From an uncultured Lachnospiraceae bacterium (GTDB taxonomy: Bacteria > Bacillota_A > Clostridia > Lachnospirales > Lachnospiraceae), in the NCBI GenBank assembly GCA_910577835.1, contig CAJTOU010000001.1, positions 1 to 64,000 on the forward strand: DNA of 64,000 bases, written 5' to 3'. Below the pieces are notes generated by a model. That model was not told where the DNA came from. It saw only the letters and a list, made by a program, of their open reading frames with translations, and searched no databases. The position numbers and the translations under genes were made by a program. This document shows, piece after piece, positions 1 to 9,246 of the stretch (its first letter is position 1; every line of letters starts with the position of its first letter).

Positions 1-138
1 AGCGGAGTGATTTCTGAAGATGGAGTTTATACTGCACCCGATAAGGAGGGCGTCTTTGAAATCCATATTTTCTGTGTCGGCAATCCATTTATCTGTACCT
101 ATGCCTATGCCCTGGTAAAGGCAAAACAGGGAGTTTAA
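1..138 (+). CDS. C-terminal end of a protein with an Ig-like segment (partial)
   Basis: An open frame runs from the first base to a TAA at 136-138 and gives 45 residues. The stretch SEDGVYTAPDKEG resembles the A-B strand region of bacterial Ig-like (BIG-type) domains, where G-x-Y-x-A-P is common. The stop is followed after one base by the ATG of the next gene, so the two are probably co-transcribed. Only the tail is present, so the role is unknown. Its position next to membrane and secreted genes of the injection-system locus suggests a surface or structural part, which is inference. Confidence 0.6.
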   Translation, partial: SGVISEDGVYTAPDKEGVFEIHIFCVGNPFICTYAYALVKAKQGV

Positions 139-139
139 T

Positions 140-967
140 ATGCTGTTTCAAACGGAAAAAAGACGCCTTGTAAGCATCGCAAAGTGTCTGAACGGAATAA
201 AAAATGATATATATATCTGCGAGGATATTCTTTCACCAGACAGAAAAAAATATACTGTCTGGGCGATAAAAGACCATTTTCTTTCAAAAAAAATCGTGGA
301 CTGGTTTGAAAATGAAAGCAGACCGGAGGCAGCAGAAACATTTTCTGATAATGGAATGTACTGTGTTTCCTTTCCATATGCAGCAGAACGCAGCCTTCTT
401 TTATATGTCTGTACGGAAGACTGTTCTTTCAGCGGGCTGAGAACTCTGTGCAGACAGGTGATTTTTACATGTATGACATCAAAGCTTCCGGGGGGTATTT
501 TATATCTGGTTTTAAAGCAGAACGGAATAAACATCAGTCAGGGCAAAGTTTATCTGACATATCAGCTTGATTTGAGCGGGCTGAACGAAAAAAGCGAGAC
601 AGATAATGTAAGGCTTTGCGCCAAAATATTACAGGATATATTAGAAAATACAGGCTGCACTGACTGGTCAGGTTATGAGCTTTTGCAGAAAAAGAATAAA
701 AGAGCGCAGTACCGCTCCTTTACGGAGCTGTATCAGGACATTGCCTTTGGTGAAAAGCTTTGCAAAACAAAGGGAAAATACAGGCTTGGTCTTTTATTAA
801 AAAAGAAACTATCGGTGGTTTTGAAAATAATAAAAATTCTCTGTATAGTGACTGTTATAGCTGCATTAACTGTATTTCTGGCAAATTTATGTCTGGGAGA
901 AAATATTTTTATGCGCCTGTTTGAAAATCATTTTATAAAAATCGGAACGGAATCTTTGCTTCAATAG
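140..967 (+). CDS. Tail-anchored membrane protein of unknown function, CIS locus
   Basis: A protein of 275 residues that I do not assign to a family. Residues 1 to about 220 are soluble with no signal peptide. One hydrophobic helix (about 225-250, beginning LCIVTVIAALTVFLAN) lies near the C-terminus and leaves about 25 residues after it, so the bulk is probably cytoplasmic. The segment RAQYRSFTELYQDI before the helix resembles the last helix of kinase-fold proteins (R-Y-x-S-F-x-E-L). That similarity, with the tail anchor, recalls the pseudokinase EssB of type VII secretion, but no kinase catalytic motif is present and the resemblance is weak. The gene starts one base after the upstream stop and 18 bases before the MORN gene, so it belongs to the same operon. 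Confidence 0.7.
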   Translation: MLFQTEKRRLVSIAKCLNGIKNDIYICEDILSPDRKKYTVWAIKDHFLSKKIVDWFENESRPEAAETFSDNGMYCVSFPYAAERSLLLYVCTEDCSFSGLRTLCRQVIFTCMTSKLPGGILYLVLKQNGINISQGKVYLTYQLDLSGLNEKSETDNVRLCAKILQDILENTGCTDWSGYELLQKKNKRAQYRSFTELYQDIAFGEKLCKTKGKYRLGLLLKKKLSVVLKIIKILCIVTVIAALTVFLANLCLGENIFMRLFENHFIKIGTESLLQ

Positions 968-985
968 AGAAAAAGGAATCAGACA

Positions 986-2059
986 ATGAAAAAAATCTTT
1001 AAATGTTTATCAGAAAAAATGAATATTAAAAAAATAATCAAACCCAGAAATGAAGAAGATTATTACCGAATTGGTCACTGTCTGATAAGCAGAGGTTTTA
1101 TTGGCATTCTTTTGATTTTTTCCGGAATCTTTGCGCTGTATTACCTGCTGATAACCGGTCTGCCATTTTTTCTGGGTGAGTATGAAAATGGGACAAGAAT
1201 TTATTCCTATGATTCGTTTGCTTTAAAATTTGTATCTGATACAGTGAAAATCAAGGCGCAGTCAGGATATATCGCTTATTATGGAGAGGTGAAAAATGGT
1301 ATGGCGAACGGCAGGGGAACTTTGTATACAAAGGAGGGAGAGGTTCGATATGAGGGAATATTTAAAGAGAATGAATACAGTGAAACAGGTATTTTATATA
1401 ATGAGGACAGTGTATATCAGGGAGAATTTGAAAAAAATGAATATGAGGGGAAGGGAACTTTATATGATTTAAACGGCAGCAGAGAATATGAAGGCGAATT
1501 TCATAATGGAAAAAAATCGGGAAAGGGAGCGATATACAATCAGAATGAATTGGTTTTTACAGGAAATTTTCAAAATGATAAAATAATGTATCAGGATTTT
1601 TTAGGAAAGACAGCGGAGGAAATCGCCGGAATGTATACCGGAAAACGAACAATTTATTATGATGAAATAAACTTTGTAGTAGATATGACGGATATTTCCG
1701 TTTTGTATGCAGGAACAGCAGAGGAAGACCGATTAGACGAGGGGGTTCTTACAGAGCGTATTTTTATTATTGACAATGAATGTATGTTAGGAGGAAAAAT
1801 ACTAAATACAATAGAGGAAATCCGCAGACAGACAGGCGGCTTTTCCTTTGAGGGAAATTCACGTATTACCATGCAGGAGGCGGTTGCTTTAAAGCAGGGA
1901 CTTGAAACAAAGGGAACCTTTGCAGATGCGCTGGAGGTAACAGAATATGAAAAAGAGACAATACTTTATCTCCATATGGCGGAATATAACGGTATACAAT
2001 ATGTCTTTTACAGCTATGACAGGCAGGGCGGATTTGTTATGTATTCTATGGAAAAATAG
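986..2059 (+). CDS. Membrane-anchored MORN-repeat protein, CIS locus
   Basis: A protein of 357 residues. A cytoplasmic N-terminus of about 37 residues precedes one membrane helix (about 38-62). From about residue 95 to 195 there are four to five MORN-type units (Y-x-G-x-x-x-N-G-x-x-x-G-x-G pattern, for example YYGEVKNGMANGRGTLY and YEGEFHNGKKSGKGAIY). A further domain of about 150 residues is unassigned. MORN repeats form elongated beta sheets that act as scaffolds or bind lipid. The start is supported by AAAGGAA upstream. It lies between a tail-anchored protein and a secreted TolC-like protein, so a role in an envelope assembly is plausible but inferred. Confidence 0.85.
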   Translation: MKKIFKCLSEKMNIKKIIKPRNEEDYYRIGHCLISRGFIGILLIFSGIFALYYLLITGLPFFLGEYENGTRIYSYDSFALKFVSDTVKIKAQSGYIAYYGEVKNGMANGRGTLYTKEGEVRYEGIFKENEYSETGILYNEDSVYQGEFEKNEYEGKGTLYDLNGSREYEGEFHNGKKSGKGAIYNQNELVFTGNFQNDKIMYQDFLGKTAEEIAGMYTGKRTIYYDEINFVVDMTDISVLYAGTAEEDRLDEGVLTERIFIIDNECMLGGKILNTIEEIRRQTGGFSFEGNSRITMQEAVALKQGLETKGTFADALEVTEYEKETILYLHMAEYNGIQYVFYSYDRQGGFVMYSMEK

Positions 2060-2071
2060 AGGGAGAAAGTC

Positions 2072-4120
2072 ATGAAGAATCAATCAGAAAAAACATTGCG
2101 GAGGCTTTTGTGTTTTATATTATGCGCAATGCTGCTTTTTGGGGCTTCTGTAAAAGTACAGGCGGCGCCACAGAAAAAATTAACACTTGCGCAGGCAGTA
2201 TCCCTCGGGTACGCACAGAGTTGGGATTATCAGAAAATGCAGAGCAAAATCGCCTTAAAGGAAGTAAAATATAAAGAAGCGGTCAAAGGTATTCAGCTTA
2301 AAAAAAAGAATATGGCATCTTTTCGCTGGTCCCCTCTGTTAAATTTTAAATTTCCAGAAAAACCGGACTTATCAGAGGAATACGGGTTTATGTATAAACC
2401 TCTTCAGATTCAGTCAGAGCTGTCGTCTTGCAGGCATGAATTGACAGATATTAAATATCAGATAAAGCAGGAAGTATCTGATTTATATACGGAAATCTAT
2501 ACTTATCAGGAAAAAATTGCTTATGAAAAAGAGAGTTTAAAACAGCTTTCAAAAAATCTGGAGCGAAATCAGGCGAAACTTTTGACTGGAGAAGCCAGTC
2601 AAAATGATGTAAATACGATTGAATCTTCCATAACGGCTGCCCAGACAAGCCTTGCTGCCGACTTAAGAGCCTTTGAAAAGGCAAAGTCGGATTTGTCAGA
2701 AAAAATTGGATTAGATATTACTCAGGGTTATGAATTTTTAAATCCTTATAAGGAGGCCAATATTTCAAGAAGTATGCTGGAAAATCTGATTCAGACAACG
2801 CTTGACAGAAGCCAGAGTTATTATGAAGCGAAGCTTGCGACAAGTCTTGCGCTGACTTCTGTAAATACAAATTATGGCCTTATGAGCAGGCATTATGGAA
2901 GTGATATGGGTTATATTTCTTCCTATGTAACGCAGGCAAAAAAAGGAGAAAACTTAAATACGGCAGCATTTAAGCTTTCTTATGACCAGTTTCTGACAGC
3001 GGTTGATGCGCCATGGCAGGGCAGTATCAAAATCCTATTTATAAAAATTCCAAAGGAATGGTTTAAGGGAAGTCTGGACGGAGTTCGATATGTGGAAGAT
3101 GAGCCATATCTTCTATACTCCAATGTTCTGGAGTATCAGGAAGCGCTAAACGACCAGAAATCTCTTGAAAAAGAGATTTCTGGCAGTGTAAGAGACAGCT
3201 TTGAAAATCTTGTAACAGCAAAAAATTCTTATGATTCTCTGAAGGCTCAGACAGAAAAAGCAAAAAAAGAAATGGAGCGAAAGGCGCTGAAAAATAAAGC
3301 CGGAACCTGCAGTTTTGAGGAATATGAGGAAAGCAGAAAAGAATATGAGGAATTGCAGATAGAGCAGATGGAAGCGCTGAAATTATATACGCAGCTTCTC
3401 TATTCCTTTGACAGGCTGACCTGTGGGGGTGTTACAGAACTTTTACAGGAAATGGGAAACAGTCTGACGCAGGGAATACAGGGAGAAAGCTATGTAGCTG
3501 ATAATGAGATAGAGAGTGCTTATTATTATATTACTCATCTGGTGGAAGATAATCTTTTTGAGCTTGGAATTTATATACCGGAGGATTTACAAACAGAAGC
3601 AACCGATTTTGAACTGTGGGTAGATGGCATACAGGTGGGGGAAAAAACAAAAATTGGAGAAATGCTTCGTCATCTGACACTTGCTTTGGATGGGACAGAA
3701 AATGTATTTTTAAGGCTTTATCAGGATGATACTTTTCTGGCAGACTGTGAAATCAACCCGCAGCAGTATCAGGGAGAGCTGAAGATTGCTGTTTCCAAAC
3801 AGGAGGAGGATAAAAAGGTAATTTTGGGAAATTATACTTATACTCTGAATAAAAAACTTGGTCTTGTAACCTTCTCTGTTTCAATCAAGGAGTCTAATAT
3901 ACTCAAACCAGACGATATTACTGGTTTTCGCCTGCTGACAACAAATCAGACACCGATTTTTTCAGAGGAAATCATACCTGCGGACCAGAGTCTTACTTAT
4001 CTTTCTATTTTAAGCACAGATTTTTCAGAGCTTACGATAGAATTGTATGGTGAAGCTGACAGGTTACTTTTAACGGCGAAACTGGATGCACAGACAAAAG
4101 AAATTTATGAAGGAGAGTGA
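2072..4120 (+). CDS. Secreted TolC-fold (outer-membrane-factor-like) protein with beta-rich C-terminus
   Basis: A protein of 682 residues with a signal peptide (basic start, hydrophobic core CFILCAMLLFGASV, likely cleavage near residue 31 after VQA). The mature N-terminus LTLAQAVSLGYAQSWDYQ matches the opening of COG1538/TolC repeats. The long helices at about 120-240 carry the typical LLTGEASQNDVNTIE turn, and a second helical half spans about 340-460. Residues from about 480 to the end are beta-rich and unassigned. TolC proteins form trimeric channels in the outer membrane of diderms, and this genome looks monoderm, so the usual role cannot apply directly. The gene follows the MORN gene by 12 bases and precedes the next by 3, inside the injection-system operon. 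A structural role across the cell wall is possible (inference). Confidence 0.75.
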   Translation: MKNQSEKTLRRLLCFILCAMLLFGASVKVQAAPQKKLTLAQAVSLGYAQSWDYQKMQSKIALKEVKYKEAVKGIQLKKKNMASFRWSPLLNFKFPEKPDLSEEYGFMYKPLQIQSELSSCRHELTDIKYQIKQEVSDLYTEIYTYQEKIAYEKESLKQLSKNLERNQAKLLTGEASQNDVNTIESSITAAQTSLAADLRAFEKAKSDLSEKIGLDITQGYEFLNPYKEANISRSMLENLIQTTLDRSQSYYEAKLATSLALTSVNTNYGLMSRHYGSDMGYISSYVTQAKKGENLNTAAFKLSYDQFLTAVDAPWQGSIKILFIKIPKEWFKGSLDGVRYVEDEPYLLYSNVLEYQEALNDQKSLEKEISGSVRDSFENLVTAKNSYDSLKAQTEKAKKEMERKALKNKAGTCSFEEYEESRKEYEELQIEQMEALKLYTQLLYSFDRLTCGGVTELLQEMGNSLTQGIQGESYVADNEIESAYYYITHLVEDNLFELGIYIPEDLQTEATDFELWVDGIQVGEKTKIGEMLRHLTLALDGTENVFLRLYQDDTFLADCEINPQQYQGELKIAVSKQEEDKKVILGNYTYTLNKKLGLVTFSVSIKESNILKPDDITGFRLLTTNQTPIFSEEIIPADQSLTYLSILSTDFSELTIELYGEADRLLLTAKLDAQTKEIYEGE

Positions 4121-4123
4121 GAG

Positions 4124-6556
4124 ATGCGATATGTGAAAAAGAAAAAATATATTCTGCTTGCTGCCGGGACTCTTGCTGCAGGTTTCGTTGCTATATTTGC
4201 TACGATAATGGCAAAAGCGGTATTTGACGGAGATACAGAGGCGGTACATATCAATCCTGATGAAATCGAAAATTCTACTTTGATTATCGGGACTCATTTG
4301 ATTCATATCAGTGTGCTGAATGATGAAATTTATGATGTGGCGATAAAGACGACGCAGGTGTCTGGTCAGACAGAGCTGTATTATAAATCCGAGCTGTCAA
4401 ATGGAGACTGGTATATGATATCCGATGCGTCTGAGCTTTCTGATATTATTTCGCCGGAAAAAAAGGTGGATTCTTCGGTTATCCATGATTTATATATACG
4501 ATTTCATACCCGCTCAGACGGTATTACCTATGATTTACTTGAAAATACGGCTGTCTGTATTTTTAACACCTCCGACCCCTATACACTCTTAGAACTTTCT
4601 GAAATGGATGCGATAAAAACCCAGATGGATAACCTTCAGCAAAAAGAAAACAAAAGCGCCACAGATGAAAAAAATCTTTCGAATCTTCTTTTATTATCAG
4701 AGAACAGCGACAATCTGAAAGAAAGAAATCAGCAGGCTGACGAAACACTTGCCAGTCTGAATGAATTTTACATAAAAAATGTCCAAAGTCCCGAAGCTGA
4801 TACGCTTATGGAAGTAATGAAACAGGTGGACAGCGGGCGGCGTGCAGATGTGCTTGAGGAGCTTTCAGAGAAACTTTTACCAGACCTTTTAAATCAGGTA
4901 CAGCTTGGAAGCGAAAAGGAAACAGACGGACTTTATGTGGATGATGATTTGACCGCTGCAATAGGAACAGCATTGGAAGAAGTCCATAACAGCCTGATAG
5001 AGTATGAAAGTGAAGCATTGCAGGAGGGTGAACATTCCGTTAGTCAGGCAAATTATAATTTGATTCAGGAGCTTTCGAAAGCGGCGAAAGCCGGAAATGA
5101 AGAGGAGGTCCTGTCACTGGCAGAGAGCATCGGGGATTTGGCTCATATAGAGAGCGGAATTACTGTCAATCCGGACAGAGAAAGTCTGTTGATTACAGAA
5201 ACACTTCTTCCGCTGGCAGACGCAAATTTAAAAACATGCACAGATGCAGAAGAGTTTCAAAAAGCGCTTTCCGAGGGAGAATTTCTGGCAAAAGCGGCGG
5301 TAGCGAAGATGTCTTTTGACAATGCAGAAAAATTTTTAGAAGAAAGAATCACACAAACAGACGCTGTTCTTGAAGAGTTGAGAACGCTTGGAAGTTTGAA
5401 TAATGAGCTGTATCAGGCAGTACAGGGTATGGCAGAAGACAGTAAAAATACTTTACGGGCAGCTATGGCGGAGCTTTCTTCTCAAAATACCGATGAACTT
5501 GGTGAGCTTCTGGAAAAAAAGAAGAATTTGCAGACAAAACGATTATCTGAATTGGACAACAATCGTCTGACACAGGCAGAAGCTTTAGAGAGAGAACTGG
5601 AAGCTTTAGAGACGGAAATAAACGCTCTGGAAAAAAAGCTGACAGACATTCTAAATTCGGATACTGGCGGCGAGGCAGAGAAGGCAAGAGCCAGAGCGGC
5701 TCTGCAAAGCGGTCTTGCTGCTTCTCAAATCGAGACTTTCAAAGAAAGCATTTTGGAGGCATTGAAAGAGGGACAATATGACCAGATTTCCGATTTGCTT
5801 GAAGGAATGAAAGTACTTGCACAATCCAGCCCTGTTCAGGTATTAAATGCGTTAAAGGAGGCTTACAAAAGCACGGCGGCTAAATTATATCTGCAAGAGG
5901 ACAGCCAAAATAAAGACAGTCAGAATAAGGAGCTGGAAAAGATATTAGGTGAAATTGAAGATATAACCGCAGATATTGCCCCGCTTGTATCATCAGAACC
6001 AGACAAGGACACATTAATGGAAAATCTGGAAAATGCGCTGGACAAATCTCTGACACAATACAGTGACAAGGAACAGGCAGCAGCGGTGATTGCGCTGGAA
6101 CAGTATGCCGTGGAAACCGGAAATGCCAACGCAAAAAAGCTTGTCATGGAGCTTGTGACGGACTGCTATAATGCGGATAACCGTTATGTTTATCTGAAAT
6201 TAAAAAATGAAACAGAGTCGTTTATTCCTTTAGATACCTTTGCCAAATGCAGCCAGACATACCGATATATATATCATGACGGCAATAAAACGGGAATTCT
6301 CAGAAAAAGAACAGAATTTTATGAATTTACGGCATTTTCTGCAACAGTAAAAAAACAGGAGAATATGACAGAGCAGATGGACACTTATGCCAGATATCAG
6401 ACTTCTATCTATGTTTCCTCTGAATATATGAACCAGACCTTTCAGGTTTTTGGACAATCTATTTCAGATACGGAATATGCCATACTGCTTTTTCCTGATA
6501 TGGAAGAGCTGATTACCAGATTTTTGGAAGAGCTGACACAGGAAGGGGGAAGATAA
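4124..6556 (+). CDS. Membrane-anchored long helical (coiled-coil) protein, CIS locus
   Basis: A protein of 810 residues. A lysine-rich start is followed by one membrane helix (about 8-31, YILLAAGTLAAGFVAIFATI), which would place the rest outside the membrane. Residues 45-150 look like a small beta domain. Residues about 150-640 are almost continuous acidic helix with heptad-like Leu/Glu/Lys spacing, including the Lys- and Glu-rich stretch around 465-520. The last 140 residues are mixed alpha/beta. No family recognised. An AAGGAGA site precedes the ATG. It sits 3 bases after the TolC-like gene and 1 base before the PAAR gene, so it is very likely translated together with the injection machine. 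It may be an anchor or a periplasm-like spacer (inference). Confidence 0.8.
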   Translation: MRYVKKKKYILLAAGTLAAGFVAIFATIMAKAVFDGDTEAVHINPDEIENSTLIIGTHLIHISVLNDEIYDVAIKTTQVSGQTELYYKSELSNGDWYMISDASELSDIISPEKKVDSSVIHDLYIRFHTRSDGITYDLLENTAVCIFNTSDPYTLLELSEMDAIKTQMDNLQQKENKSATDEKNLSNLLLLSENSDNLKERNQQADETLASLNEFYIKNVQSPEADTLMEVMKQVDSGRRADVLEELSEKLLPDLLNQVQLGSEKETDGLYVDDDLTAAIGTALEEVHNSLIEYESEALQEGEHSVSQANYNLIQELSKAAKAGNEEEVLSLAESIGDLAHIESGITVNPDRESLLITETLLPLADANLKTCTDAEEFQKALSEGEFLAKAAVAKMSFDNAEKFLEERITQTDAVLEELRTLGSLNNELYQAVQGMAEDSKNTLRAAMAELSSQNTDELGELLEKKKNLQTKRLSELDNNRLTQAEALERELEALETEINALEKKLTDILNSDTGGEAEKARARAALQSGLAASQIETFKESILEALKEGQYDQISDLLEGMKVLAQSSPVQVLNALKEAYKSTAAKLYLQEDSQNKDSQNKELEKILGEIEDITADIAPLVSSEPDKDTLMENLENALDKSLTQYSDKEQAAAVIALEQYAVETGNANAKKLVMELVTDCYNADNRYVYLKLKNETESFIPLDTFAKCSQTYRYIYHDGNKTGILRKRTEFYEFTAFSATVKKQENMTEQMDTYARYQTSIYVSSEYMNQTFQVFGQSISDTEYAILLFPDMEELITRFLEELTQEGGR

Positions 6557-6557
6557 A

Positions 6558-6950
6558 ATGAGACAGCTTGTTGTTTCAGGCGCTATGATAAGCTGCAGTT
6601 TCGGAACCGCTCCGGCGTCTTTAAACGTAACATCACAGACAAAATGTCTGGTTCAGGGAAAACCTGTTGCCACGATTCAGGATACTGCTGCAAATGTCAA
6701 TATTCCACCATTTGGAACGTGTATATCCATGGCCAATCCGCAGGTGGCTGCTGCTACCGCTGCGGCACTGGGGGTTTTGACACCGTGTCCCTGTACTCCT
6801 GTGGCAGCGGGGACATGGGTACCAAATAAGCCGAACTGCCTGATTTCAGGCGTTCCCTGTCTGGACAGCGGCAGTACGCTGATTTGCGCATTTGGAGCAG
6901 GAAGGATTTCAGTAGGGATGCCGGCGCAGACCAAGGCAGTCACAGGATAA
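6558..6950 (+). CDS. PAAR-like spike-tip protein (DUF4280 family)
   Basis: A protein of 130 residues, rich in Cys, Gly, Pro and Ala. It has the DUF4280 pattern: an opening VVSGAMISCSFGTAPASL, central N-I-P-P-F-G-T-C, a C-P-C-T-P segment, and an ending with C-x-x-G-G/A-x-I. Proteins of this family cap the membrane-piercing spike of contractile systems, often with a bound metal held by conserved Cys and His. GGGGGAAG upstream supports the ATG. The gene lies before the sheath gene rather than beside the spike gene as in the Serratia antifeeding prophage, where the PAAR protein is Afp10. Because DUF4280 proteins can also carry or recruit effectors, its neighbour 4124-6556 deserves thought as cargo, although its membrane helix argues for an anchor. 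Confidence 0.88.
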   Translation: MRQLVVSGAMISCSFGTAPASLNVTSQTKCLVQGKPVATIQDTAANVNIPPFGTCISMANPQVAAATAAALGVLTPCPCTPVAAGTWVPNKPNCLISGVPCLDSGSTLICAFGAGRISVGMPAQTKAVTG

Positions 6951-7006
6951 AAACTGTAAATCAGGCAAATATATTTCAATAACTTGTTTAGTAAAGGAGA
7001 ATGAGA

Positions 7007-8725
7007 ATGGGAGAATATTTATCACCGGGCGTATATGTGGAGGAATATGATAATACTCCACGTGCAATGGAAGGTGTAGGCACAAGCATCGCAGGTTTTG
7101 TGGGTATGGCACAGAAAGGCCCTGCTATCGGCGCGCCAGTACTGATTACTAATTTTGCAAATTTTATAAAGGTATTTGGAACTCCGTTAAGCGAGTTTAC
7201 ACATGGCGTATATCACTATCTTGCCGCCAGCGTGGAGCAGTTTTTCGCCAATGGCGGAACCTCCTGCTATGTGGCGAGAGTGGTTTCAGAGGATGCAAAA
7301 AAGGCTGAAAAGCAGGCTGGTCTGTTAAAATTTACTGCTGCCAGTGAAGGAAAATGGGGCAACCGGATTCAGGTTTCCCTGCAGTCTGTTATGAAGAAAA
7401 AAATGCAGCTTTTATCTTCGGCAGAAAGTGAGACAAGCTTTGTGGCAAAATCGGTGGAGGGCTTTCGCGAAGGAGATTTGGTCTTTGTAAATAATGAATA
7501 TAACCGGATTACTTCTATTTTTGACCGGACTGTTACCTTTGAAAAACCGTTTGCTTCACAGGTAACAGACAATGCTCTGGTTCCGGCAGTTGTACTTTAT
7601 CTGGCAGAGACAGATATGACAGTACGTTATAATGAAGAGGAGAAAGTCTATACTTCTTTAAGCTTTAATCTTTCTTCTCCGGACTATATTCTGTTCCGGC
7701 TGGAAAACAGTGAGCTGATAAAAGTAGAAGCGGGACTGTCGGAAGGTCAATCAGACAGTCAATCGAAAGGCTGGAAAAATCCAATCGAAGAAATACTGGG
7801 AGCAGGGATTACAGCCGGCAGTTTTACTTTGGAGGGCGGCTGTGACGGAAATATTGAAAAAGTAAATGCGGAAACTTTTATTGGTACAGATGATGGTCCC
7901 GGCAGGCGCACGGGGATTCAGGCGTTTTTGGAAAACAATGTAGTGAGTATGCTGGCGGTTCCGGGTATTACAATACCAGAAGTCATAGTATCACTTGTTT
8001 CACATTGTGAAAATACCGGAAGCCGTTTTGCAGTAATTGATATGCCGGAGAATATGGCAAAACCCGATGAGTTGATTACCTATCGTTCTATAATTGACAG
8101 CACCTATGCCGCCATGTATCATCCATGGGTTCAGGTATTTGACCGGACAGCAAAAAAGCCTGCGTTTATTCCACCGTCAGGTGCAGTTCTTGGCGTGTAT
8201 TCAAGAACAGATATTCATCGTGGAGTACATAAGGCACCGGCCAACGAGACGATTCTCTGTACAGATTTAAAAATTCATTATACAAAGGCAGAACAGGATA
8301 TTTTAAATCCAGAGGGTATTAATTTGATTCGAAAGCTTCCGGGGAATGGTATTCGGATTTGGGGCGCCAGAACAGCGGGCAGTAACACGTCGTTTCACTA
8401 TGTCAATGTCAGAAGGCTGTTTATCTATGTAGAAGAGAGCATTAAGGCAAATACAAACTGGGTAGTATTTGAGCCGAATGATTCTGCGCTCTGGTCCAGA
8501 GTCAGCATGACCATTTCCGCTTTTCTGGATAATTTATACAGAAACGGTATGCTTACAGGCAGTTCACCGGAGGAAAGCTATTTTGTAGAAATCGGACCGT
8601 CTACCATGACGCAGGATGATATCAGAAGCGGAAGACTGATTTGTAATGTGGGAATTGCGCCTTCCAGACCGGCAGAATTTGTGATTTTCCGTGTAACGCA
8701 GCATACTCAGACAGGAGAAAATTAA
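7007..8725 (+). CDS. Contractile tail sheath protein
   Basis: A protein of 572 residues from the ATG at 7007. An ATG six bases earlier touches the AAGGAG site, while 7007 has a spacing of seven bases, so 7007 is preferred. The N-terminus EYLSPGVYVEEYDNTPRAMEGVGTSIAGFVG is the classic sheath signature (P-G-V-Y-x-E-E and T-S-x-x-x-F-V-G). The C-terminal half carries the conserved core VFEPNDSALWSRVSMTISAFLDNLYRNGML and ends with a beta strand used for handshake contacts between subunits. The sheath polymerises around the inner tube and contracts to drive it forward. A single sheath gene is present, unlike the three of Afp. The next gene is the tube protein, 15 bases away. Confidence 0.96.
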   Translation: MGEYLSPGVYVEEYDNTPRAMEGVGTSIAGFVGMAQKGPAIGAPVLITNFANFIKVFGTPLSEFTHGVYHYLAASVEQFFANGGTSCYVARVVSEDAKKAEKQAGLLKFTAASEGKWGNRIQVSLQSVMKKKMQLLSSAESETSFVAKSVEGFREGDLVFVNNEYNRITSIFDRTVTFEKPFASQVTDNALVPAVVLYLAETDMTVRYNEEEKVYTSLSFNLSSPDYILFRLENSELIKVEAGLSEGQSDSQSKGWKNPIEEILGAGITAGSFTLEGGCDGNIEKVNAETFIGTDDGPGRRTGIQAFLENNVVSMLAVPGITIPEVIVSLVSHCENTGSRFAVIDMPENMAKPDELITYRSIIDSTYAAMYHPWVQVFDRTAKKPAFIPPSGAVLGVYSRTDIHRGVHKAPANETILCTDLKIHYTKAEQDILNPEGINLIRKLPGNGIRIWGARTAGSNTSFHYVNVRRLFIYVEESIKANTNWVVFEPNDSALWSRVSMTISAFLDNLYRNGMLTGSSPEESYFVEIGPSTMTQDDIRSGRLICNVGIAPSRPAEFVIFRVTQHTQTGEN

Positions 8726-8740
8726 AAAAGGAGAGAAATT

Positions 8741-9235
8741 ATGGCAACATATCAAAATAAAGCGGGCTTGTCTTATCCGCTTACAAAAATGAACTTTCTT
8801 GTAACCGTAGACAACGTAAACGGAACTGCTGCTTTTAATGAGGTAAGCGGTGTAGAAGCTTCCGTAGATGTTATCGAATTTCGTCAGGGCAATGCACACA
8901 GTCTAGCGCCTGTAAAGCTGCCGGGGCTGGTAAAACATGGAAATGTAACATTAAAAATGGGATATACCACAGACAGCGCCTTTAAGACATGGATACAGGA
9001 ATGTGTCAGTGAAGTCAGAGGAGAAATGCCGAGAAACAATGTGTCTATTGAGCTTATTGATATTAACGGAGGCGCACCACAGAATGCGGTTACATCTATC
9101 AGCGGAAGTACTGTATGGATATTGACCAATGCATGGGTAACAAAATATACAGCGCCGGATTTAAACTCTACCGCAAGCGAAGTGGCAATTGAATCGGTGG
9201 AAATCGCATATGAAGAATTAGTTATTCCTAATTAA
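8741..9235 (+). CDS. Inner tube protein 1 (T4 gp19-like)
   Basis: A protein of 164 residues. It shows the features of the phage T4 gp19/Hcp-like tube family: the opening YPLTKMNFLVTVDNVNGTAAFNEVSGVEA, the middle LPGLVKHGNVTLKMGY and the end EVAIESVEIAYEELVI. Hexameric rings of this protein stack to form the rigid tube inside the sheath. AAGGAGAG stands before the ATG. It follows the sheath gene directly, as in most injection-system loci, and has a second, diverged paralogue at 9822-10421. Length and sequence are normal for the family. Confidence 0.95.
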   Translation: MATYQNKAGLSYPLTKMNFLVTVDNVNGTAAFNEVSGVEASVDVIEFRQGNAHSLAPVKLPGLVKHGNVTLKMGYTTDSAFKTWIQECVSEVRGEMPRNNVSIELIDINGGAPQNAVTSISGSTVWILTNAWVTKYTAPDLNSTASEVAIESVEIAYEELVIPN

Positions 9236-9246
9236 TGGAGGATTTT

